In this document: piece by piece, positions 1-4,546 of the stretch
Position numbering within the stretch: position 1 is the first letter of the stretch
Layout of the letters: each line of letters opens with the position of its first letter
NCBI GenBank assembly: GCA_937926065.1
Contig: CALANM010000049.1
Coordinates: 1 to 6,910, forward strand
DNA: 6,910 nucleotides
Origin: an uncultured Microbacterium sp.
GTDB lineage: Bacteria > Actinomycetota > Actinomycetes > Actinomycetales > Microbacteriaceae
Direction of reading: 5' to 3'
The notes under the pieces: generated by a model
Databases searched by the model: none
The model's input: the letters and a program-made list of their open reading frames with translations, nothing else
What the model was told of the DNA's origin: nothing
Program-made: the position numbers and the translations under genes

Positions 1-4
1 CCCG

Positions 5-38
5 CTGAGCCGGACGCCCGCACGCGACTCCGGCTCAG
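5..38 (-). terminator. Possible terminator hairpin after the ROK regulator
   Basis: CTGAGCCGGA at 5-14 is the exact reverse complement of TCCGGCTCAG at 29-38, giving a 10-bp stem with a 14-nt loop just past the stop codon of the minus-strand regulator. It could end that transcript or act on a converging one. No T-tract can be checked because the window begins four bases beyond the stem. The right arm is made of the local GGCTCA repeat, so other pairing registers are possible. This is an inference from symmetry and position. Confidence 0.35.
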
Positions 39-55
39 GCTCAGGCTCAGGCTCG
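32..55. repeat. Tandem hexamer repeat, GGCTCA x3 plus one variant
   Basis: Three perfect GGCTCA units (32-37, 38-43, 44-49) are followed by GGCTCG (50-55). The array overlaps the end of the ROK regulator gene on the minus strand. There it reads as repeated TGA-GCC and supplies the regulator's stop codon (47-49) plus two further in-frame TGA codons at 41-43 and 35-37. Slipped-strand replication is a likely origin. Confidence 0.8.
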
Positions 56-1219
56 GAAGGACGCGGGGTCGATCAGCAGGTCGGCGAAGGCGGCCTCCGC
101 GGCGCCGATGAGGAGGCGGTCTTCGGCGAGGGCCGCCGAGCGGATCTCGAGCGTCTCGGCATTGGCGGGCATCGACTGCGAGCGCACGGCGTCGGCGAAG
201 CCGTCGGGGTCGTGCTCGGCGAGCATCGCGAGGAATCCGCCCAGCACGACCACCGACGGGTTGAGCACGTTGACGGCGTTGGCGAGGGCGGTCGCCAGGA
301 TCCGGCGCTGGCGTCCGATCTCCTCGATGACGTCGACCGACTGCGACTGCCGCAGTGTGGCGGCGAGCGTGGGGTCGTCGGCGCTGCGGAGCTGCAGGGC
401 CGCGAGCAGGCGGACGCGGCTCACCTCGTCTTCGAGCACGCTGCCGACACCGGCGCGCCGGTCGGATGCCGCGGCGATGCCGGGGCGGTTCTGACCGAAC
501 TCGCCTGCGTAGCCGCCGGCGCCCGTCACGGGGATGCCGTGCACGACCAGCCCGCCGCCGATGCCCGACGCGCCGCCGTTGAGGTAGACGACGTCGTCGA
601 CACCGCGAGCCGCGCCGAACAGGTGCTCGGCGTGCGCGCCGAAGCTCGCGTCGTTCCCGACGACGGTCGGGAGGCCGGTGGCGTCCTGCAGCGGCTCACG
701 GAGAGCGACGTCGGTCCACTTCAGGTGCGGTGCATGACGCACGAGCCCGTCGGACTGGCGCACGAGCCCCGGGACGGCGACGCCCAGGCCCACCGCGTGC
801 GCCTGCGCGAGCTCGCTCTCGCGCCATCGCGTGAGCTGCTCGGCGACCAGACGCACCGTCTCGTCGGGGGTCAGGAGGTGGTCGATCTCGATGCGTCGCC
901 GCAGCGAGATGCGCCGGTCGAGTCCGACGGCGGCGATCTCGAGCGCGTCGACCTCGGGATTGACCGCGATCGCGACCACGCGGGGGTCGGCGGCGACGTT
1001 GGGGGAGGGGCGGCCGACGCGCCGGCGCGGATCGGGAGCTCCCTCCACGACGAGCTCGGCGCTGACCAGTTCGGCCACGAGGTCGCCGATCGTCGATCGG
1101 TTGAGGCCCGTGGCATCCGTCAGCGCGGCCCGCGAAACGGGGCCTTCCAGATGGACGATACGAAGGATGCGAGCGAGATTGCGCTGCCGCACGCCCTCGG
1201 CCCCGATGATTTCCACCAC
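47..1219 (-). CDS. ROK-family transcriptional regulator (probable repressor of the sugar operon)
   Basis: This 390-residue protein has an N-terminal winged helix-turn-helix at about residues 10-72, with recognition-helix region GLNRSTIGDLVAEL (38-51) and a wing ending in the typical VGRPS (68-72). A ROK sugar-kinase-like domain follows (about 80-380). It includes the ND pair at 189-190 and the glycine-rich ROK segment (213-243). ROK repressors normally bind a sugar or sugar phosphate and release DNA. The zinc signature of the family is missing: GEIGH is GEFGQ (239-243), and the usual CxCGxxGCxE stretch is a cysteine-free segment ending VLEDE (261-265). The start is a GTG at 1219; a second GTG follows immediately, an in-frame stop lies 39 nt upstream, and no Shine-Dalgarno precedes it, which fits a leaderless mRNA. 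Divergent placement implies control of the adjacent transporter operon and perhaps of itself. The family is certain; the ligand is unknown. Confidence 0.93.
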   Translation of the reverse strand: MVEIIGAEGVRQRNLARILRIVHLEGPVSRAALTDATGLNRSTIGDLVAELVSAELVVEGAPDPRRRVGRPSPNVAADPRVVAIAVNPEVDALEIAAVGLDRRISLRRRIEIDHLLTPDETVRLVAEQLTRWRESELAQAHAVGLGVAVPGLVRQSDGLVRHAPHLKWTDVALREPLQDATGLPTVVGNDASFGAHAEHLFGAARGVDDVVYLNGGASGIGGGLVVHGIPVTGAGGYAGEFGQNRPGIAAASDRRAGVGSVLEDEVSRVRLLAALQLRSADDPTLAATLRQSQSVDVIEEIGRQRRILATALANAVNVLNPSVVVLGGFLAMLAEHDPDGFADAVRSQSMPANAETLEIRSAALAEDRLLIGAAEAAFADLLIDPASFRA

Positions 1220-1225
1220 GAAGAC

Positions 1226-1231
1226 ACTGTA
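1226..1231 (-). promoter_or_regulatory. Candidate -10 element of a leaderless ROK regulator promoter
   Basis: On the minus strand this reads TACAGT, matching the actinobacterial TAnnnT -10 pattern. Six bases separate it from the GTG start at 1219, so a normally spaced transcription start falls on the first base of the start codon. A weak -35 (TCGAAT, 1255-1250) lies 18 bp upstream. The absence of any purine-rich ribosome binding site in front of the GTG supports the reading. Predicted only. Confidence 0.5.
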
Positions 1232-1248
1232 GGAGATCGGATTGTGAT

Positions 1249-1281
1249 TATTCGACTATTTGTTGGGGTTGACCACGAATA
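1249..1281. promoter_or_regulatory. Inverted repeat TATTCG-N21-CGAATA between the divergent promoters
   Basis: TATTCG at 1249-1254 and CGAATA at 1276-1281 form a 6-bp inverted repeat with arms 27 bp apart (start to start). The left arm overlaps the weak -35 of the regulator promoter. The right arm sits just after the -35 of the transporter promoter. A dimeric regulator bound here could affect both directions, which would allow autoregulation. The arms are short, so chance symmetry is possible. Confidence 0.35.
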
Positions 1282-1297
1282 GGCCTCGCCCTAGTCT
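1269..1297 (+). promoter_or_regulatory. Main promoter of the sugar transport operon
   Basis: TTGACC (1269-1274) and TAGTCT (1292-1297) are separated by exactly 17 bp, a textbook primary-sigma-factor spacing. The -35 matches TTGACA in five of six positions and the -10 fits TAnnnT. The expected transcription start is near 1304, leaving a leader of roughly 49 nt before the lipoprotein start at 1353. The candidate operator lies wholly within that leader, so repression would act by blocking early elongation or RNA polymerase escape. Confidence 0.7.
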
Positions 1298-1312
1298 GGC
1301 GATGTCCACATC

Positions 1313-1344
1313 ACTTTCGACAACAAGGTCGAAACTTTCGAAAG
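1313..1344. promoter_or_regulatory. Candidate operator, repeated TTTCGA/TCGAAA half-sites
   Basis: A 13-bp perfect inverted repeat, TCGAAA-C-TTTCGA, lies at 1329-1341. It overlaps the palindrome CTTTCGAAAG at 1335-1344. A further ACTTTCGA at 1313-1320 repeats ACTTTCGA at 1334-1341 with a 21-bp offset, close to two helical turns, so the copies face the same side of the DNA. The CGAAA-N-TTTCG core resembles elements I recall for Streptomyces xylan-utilisation promoters. The cluster is downstream of the predicted transcription start and reaches the ribosome binding site. Binding by the neighbouring ROK protein is inferred. Confidence 0.65.
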
Positions 1345-1345
1345 G
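1341..1345 (+). promoter_or_regulatory. Ribosome binding site that fixes the lipoprotein start
   Basis: AAAGG lies 7 nt ahead of ATG 1353 and selects that codon over the upstream TTG at 1260, whose 31 extra residues would bury the signal peptide. The site shares bases with the operator palindrome at 1335-1344. Confidence 0.65.
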
Positions 1346-1352
1346 TTCAAAG

Positions 1353-2660
1353 ATGAACAGACGCAGCATGGGGCGCCTGTCAGCGGGAATCGCAGCGACT
1401 GGCCTGGCGATCGGCACACTCGCCGGCTGCACCGGCTCCGGCGACCCGACTCCGACGAACAGCGGAGACGCCGGCGACGTCACGATCACCTGGTGGCACA
1501 ACGCGACCTCCGACCCGCTCGCGGGCCTGTGGGAGGACGTGGCTCAGGAGTTCATGGACGAGCACCCGGGCGTGAAGGTCGAAGTCACCGGCTACCAGAA
1601 CGAAGAGCTCCAGCGCACCCTCATCCCGAACGCGCTGCAGAGCGGCGACGCCCCCGACCTCTTCATGGTCTGGCCCGGTGGCGAAGTCCGCGCGCAGGCG
1701 GAGGCAGGCCACCTCATGGACCTCACCGACGTCGCCGCCGACGAGATCGCGGCCCTCGGCGGCACCGTCAAGCCGTGGGAGGTCGGCGGCAAGCAGTACG
1801 CCCTGCCGTTCACCTTCGGCATCGAGGGCATGTGGTACAACACCGACCTCTTCGAGCAGGCCGGCATCTCGGCCACGCCCACGACCCTCCCCGAGCTCAA
1901 CGACGCCGTCGACAAGCTCAAGGGCATCGGAGTGGCGCCGATCGCCGTCGGCGCCGGCGCGCTGTGGCCGGCCGCGCACTGGTGGTACCAATTCGCGCTC
2001 GCCGCGTGCTCGACCGACACCCTCCAGACCGACATCCCGGCGCTCGACTTCTCCGACCCGTGCTGGGTCGAAGCCGGTGAGCTGCTGCAGGACTTCATGG
2101 AGACCGAGCCGTTCCAGGACGGCTTCCTCGCCGCCGACGCCCAGCAGGGCGCCGACAGCTCCGCCGGCCTCGTCGCCAACGGCAACGCCGCCATGGAGCT
2201 CATGGGCCACTGGAACTCCGGCACGATCGGCTCGCTGACGCCCGACGGCACGGTTCCCGAGTTCCTCAGCTGGTTCCCCTTCCCGAGCGTGCCCGGCACC
2301 GCCGGCGACCCGACCATCACGATGGGCGGCGGCGACGGCTGGGGCATCCACAAGGACGCTCCCGCCGAGACGGTCGAGCTGCTGAAGTACCTCTCCAGCG
2401 CCGACGTGCAGAAGCGGTTCGCCGAGACCGGCGCCGGCATCCCGACCCACCCGGATGCCGCCGGCTCCGTCTCCGATCCGAACCTGCAGGCCATCGCGCA
2501 GGGCCTGTCCGAGTCGTCGTTCGTGCAGCTGTGGCTCGACAGCGCGCTCGGACCGGAGTTCGGCACCCCGCTGAACCAGGCGATCGTCAACCTCATGGGC
2601 GGCCAGGGCACCCCGGAGGACATCGTCAAGACGCTCGAAGACACGGCCGCGTCGCTGTAG
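1353..2660 (+). CDS. ABC transporter sugar-binding lipoprotein (family 1 extracellular solute-binding protein)
   Basis: This 435-residue protein captures an oligosaccharide outside the membrane and delivers it to the two permeases encoded next. The N-terminus is a lipoprotein signal: RR at 3-4, a hydrophobic stretch (about 11-24) and lipobox LAGC with the acylated Cys at 26. A flexible Gly/Ser/Thr/Pro/Asp linker follows (27-42). The mature domain starts with ITWWHN (45-50) and contains APDLFMVWPGGEV (100-112), PFTFGIEGMWYNTDLF (152-167) and GGGDGWGIHKDAP (325-337), all typical of CUT1 binding proteins. Size is normal for the family. Aromatics such as W107, W205 and the WW pair at 210-211 are candidates for sugar stacking. 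C219 and C237 could form a disulfide. Gene position matches BxlE of the Streptomyces xylobiose system, but the substrate cannot be settled from sequence alone. Confidence 0.94.
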   Translation: MNRRSMGRLSAGIAATGLAIGTLAGCTGSGDPTPTNSGDAGDVTITWWHNATSDPLAGLWEDVAQEFMDEHPGVKVEVTGYQNEELQRTLIPNALQSGDAPDLFMVWPGGEVRAQAEAGHLMDLTDVAADEIAALGGTVKPWEVGGKQYALPFTFGIEGMWYNTDLFEQAGISATPTTLPELNDAVDKLKGIGVAPIAVGAGALWPAAHWWYQFALAACSTDTLQTDIPALDFSDPCWVEAGELLQDFMETEPFQDGFLAADAQQGADSSAGLVANGNAAMELMGHWNSGTIGSLTPDGTVPEFLSWFPFPSVPGTAGDPTITMGGGDGWGIHKDAPAETVELLKYLSSADVQKRFAETGAGIPTHPDAAGSVSDPNLQAIAQGLSESSFVQLWLDSALGPEFGTPLNQAIVNLMGGQGTPEDIVKTLEDTAASL

Positions 2661-2663
2661 GTC

Positions 2664-3638
2664 ATGGCCACGAGTGTGATTCAGGCAGGGCCCGCGGATA
2701 CCGCGGGCCCTGCCCCCGCCCCCGCTCCTCGCATCCGCCGTCGCACCGGCCAGGCGCGCAAGTGGTTCGAGATCGGCATCTTCGCCGGTCCCGCACTGCT
2801 GGTGTTCCTGTCGTTCGTGATCCTGCCGGTCGTGCTCGCCGCCGTGTACAGCTTCTTCAACTGGAACGGCCTGACACCGCTCGAGCGCTTCGTCGGCATC
2901 GACAACTACCTGCGCGCCCTCCAGGACCCGCTGTTCATCAAGGGCATCACGAACAACTTCACCATCCTGTTCGCGTCGATCCTCGTACAGGGTCCGATCG
3001 CGATCGCCGTCGCGCTGCTGCTGAACCGTCGCATGCGCGGTCGCGGCCTCATCCGCGCCCTCATCTTCGTGCCGTACGTCCTCGCCGAGGTCGTCGCCGG
3101 TCTGTCGTGGAAGCTGCTGCTGTCGCCCCGTGGCGGCGTCAACGCCGTGCTCGAGTCGATCGGCCTCGGCGACCTCGCCCAGCCGTGGCTCGCCACCCCC
3201 GACATCGCGCTGTGGGTGATGTTCGGCATCCTGACGTGGAAGTACGTCGGCTTCGCCATCCTGCTCATGCTCGCCGGCCTCCAGGGGGTTCCCCCGGAGC
3301 TCACCGAGGCGGCGCAGCTCGACGGCGCGAGCTGGTGGAAGATCCAGTGGCACATCACGCTTCCGCTCATCGCGCCCACGATCCGCATCTGGATCTTCCT
3401 GTCGATGATCGGCTCGCTGCAGCTGTTCGACATGGTGTGGGTCACCACGCGCGGCGGCCCCATCGGCGCCACCAACACGATGGCCGTCTACATGATCCAG
3501 TACGGCCAGACCCAGCCCGGCTTCGGCAGCGCCGTCGCCGTCATCCTCTTCGTCATCTCCCTGGCCGTGGCGCTGGTGTACCAGCGCTTCGCCCTCCGGC
3601 GCGACCTCGCCGGAGCGACCACGAGCGGAGTCCGCTGA
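2664..3638 (+). CDS. CUT1 ABC transporter permease, MalF-like first subunit
   Basis: This 324-residue inner-membrane permease would pair with the next gene product to form the sugar channel. Six hydrophobic segments are visible, at about 40-64, 98-120, 130-153, 180-206, 232-262 and 287-308. The EAA loop that contacts the ATPase is perfect: E215-A216-A217, G221, I231 and L233-P234. The first 35 residues are a Pro/Ala-rich then Arg-rich cytoplasmic tail, coded largely by a perfect hairpin (2684-2714). Only 3 nt separate the start from the preceding stop, and the ribosome binding site is poor (AGG next to the start), so translation probably depends on coupling. GTG 2676 is an alternative start; none exists between the hairpin and the first membrane span. 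No ATPase gene is linked, as is common for actinobacterial CUT1 systems served by MsiK. Confidence 0.94.
   Translation: MATSVIQAGPADTAGPAPAPAPRIRRRTGQARKWFEIGIFAGPALLVFLSFVILPVVLAAVYSFFNWNGLTPLERFVGIDNYLRALQDPLFIKGITNNFTILFASILVQGPIAIAVALLLNRRMRGRGLIRALIFVPYVLAEVVAGLSWKLLLSPRGGVNAVLESIGLGDLAQPWLATPDIALWVMFGILTWKYVGFAILLMLAGLQGVPPELTEAAQLDGASWWKIQWHITLPLIAPTIRIWIFLSMIGSLQLFDMVWVTTRGGPIGATNTMAVYMIQYGQTQPGFGSAVAVILFVISLAVALVYQRFALRRDLAGATTSGVR
2684..2714. repeat. Perfect 14-bp hairpin inside the permease 1 N-terminal codons
   Basis: GGCAGGGCCCGCGG at 2684-2697 and its exact reverse complement at 2701-2714 are separated only by ATA. The stem is almost all G-C and begins 23 nt after the lipoprotein stop and 20 nt after the permease ATG. 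No T-run follows, so it is not a standard intrinsic terminator. A plausible role is to protect the upstream lipoprotein mRNA from 3' decay and to lower permease expression, as stem-loops between binding-protein and permease genes do in other transport operons. It encodes the repeated peptide AGPA-DT-AGPA. Confidence 0.8.
3626..3630 (+). promoter_or_regulatory. Ribosome binding site for permease 2
   Basis: CGGAG lies 7 nt before ATG 3638, inside the last codons of permease 1. Together with the TGATG stop-start overlap it supports this start and translational coupling of the two permeases, expected to be needed in equal amounts. Confidence 0.6.
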
Positions 3639-4546
3639 TGACCGCCACCGAAGTGATCACCACGCCTGCCGGCCGCGCCCCGCGTGTGCGCCGCGCCGAC
3701 CGCGTCGCCGGCGCCGGCTTCGACTGGGGACAGCCGTTCGTCTACATCGTCGCGCTCATGGTCGTGATCGTGTCGGTCGTGCCCGTCGCCTACGTGTGGA
3801 TCGGCGGCTTCCGGTCGACGCCCGACATCAACGCCGACCCCGCCGGCTGGCCCACGCCGTGGATCTTCGACAACTACGCGCGCGTCCTCGGCTCGACCCG
3901 GTTCTGGGGCTCGGTCTTCTCGTCGTCAGTCGTCGGCCTGGGCACGACCGCCGGTGTCGTGCTCCTCGGCGTCATGGCCGCGTTCGTCATCGCCCGCTAC
4001 GACTTCCGTGGAAGAGGCGCCCTGTACTCGCTGTTCGCGGCCGGCCTGATGTTCCCGCTGACGGTCGCCGCGCTCCCGCTGACGATCCTTCTGCGCGACA
4101 TCGGGCTGCAGGGCTCGTTCCTGGGCGTCATCATCCCGCAGGTCGCCTTCGCCCTCCCGACGACGGTCATCATCCTGGTGCCGTTCCTGCGGGCGATCCC
4201 GGCCGAGCTCGAGGAGGCGGCGGCCATCGACGGCGCCAGCCGCGTCGGGTTCTTCTGGCGCATCATCCTGCCGCTGTCGACCCCGGGCCTCGTGACGGTC
4301 GGCGTCCTCGCCTTCGTCGGAAGCTGGAACGCGTACCTGCTGCCGCTGCTCGTGATGGCCGCCGGCGGCATGCCGCAGGATCTGTGGACGCTCCCCCTGG
4401 GGGTGCAGCAGTTCTCGACCCAGTACTCGGCCGACACCGGATCGGTGCTCGCCTACACATCGCTCGCGATGCTCCCCGCCCTCGCGTTCTTCCTCTTCGC
4501 CGAGAAGCGCATCGTCGGCGGGCTGACGGGAGCCGTGAAGGGATGA
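3638..4546 (+). CDS. CUT1 ABC transporter permease, MalG-like second subunit
   Basis: This 302-residue protein is the second half of the transport channel. Hydrophobic segments lie at about 33-56, 93-119, 129-153, 159-184, 215-240 and 268-287. The EAA motif is intact: E193-A194-A195, G199, I209 and L211-P212. The MalG-type layout is clear, with a short N-terminal tail, a first span followed by the periplasmic segment containing FRSTPDINADP (58-68), and a C-terminus ending RIVGGLTGAVKG, typical of the subfamily. The start codon overlaps the permease 1 stop by one base (TGATG), and the stop overlaps the glycosidase start by four bases (ATGA). The long upstream open frame reaching back to 2531 is not real coding, because it would run through permease 1 in another frame. 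Function is confident; the sugar is inferred from the neighbours. Confidence 0.95.
   Translation: MTATEVITTPAGRAPRVRRADRVAGAGFDWGQPFVYIVALMVVIVSVVPVAYVWIGGFRSTPDINADPAGWPTPWIFDNYARVLGSTRFWGSVFSSSVVGLGTTAGVVLLGVMAAFVIARYDFRGRGALYSLFAAGLMFPLTVAALPLTILLRDIGLQGSFLGVIIPQVAFALPTTVIILVPFLRAIPAELEEAAAIDGASRVGFFWRIILPLSTPGLVTVGVLAFVGSWNAYLLPLLVMAAGGMPQDLWTLPLGVQQFSTQYSADTGSVLAYTSLAMLPALAFFLFAEKRIVGGLTGAVKG
4528..4532 (+). promoter_or_regulatory. Likely ribosome binding site for the family 3 glycosidase
   Basis: GGGAG sits 10 nt before ATG 4543. A second purine run, GAAGGG (4537-4542), abuts the start and is too close to act alone. The ATGA overlap suggests that re-initiation by ribosomes finishing permease 2 contributes. 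Confidence 0.45.

Noticed and set aside
212..1282. Plus-strand open frame of 356 codons antisense to the ROK regulator
   Set aside because: Shadow frame with no domain; it would also run across the divergent promoters.
1260..1352. N-terminal extension of the lipoprotein from TTG 1260
   Set aside because: It would place 31 residues in front of a well-formed lipoprotein signal and overlap the promoter and operator; ATG 1353 has its own ribosome binding site.
3284..3295. GGGGG-TT-CCCCC mini-hairpin in permease 1
   Set aside because: Only 5 bp with a 2-nt loop, inside well-conserved coding sequence just before the EAA loop; best explained by codon choice.
1380..3353. Long minus-strand open frame of 657 codons opposite the lipoprotein and permease 1 genes
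   Set aside because: It has a low-complexity Arg/Gly/Glu/Val-rich translation with no recognisable domain and mirrors the strongly biased third positions of the real genes. Such antisense frames are routine at this GC content.
4393..4403. CCCCC-T-GGGGG palindrome in permease 2
   Set aside because: One-base centre cannot fold as a hairpin, and it lies in coding sequence with no repeat elsewhere in the window.
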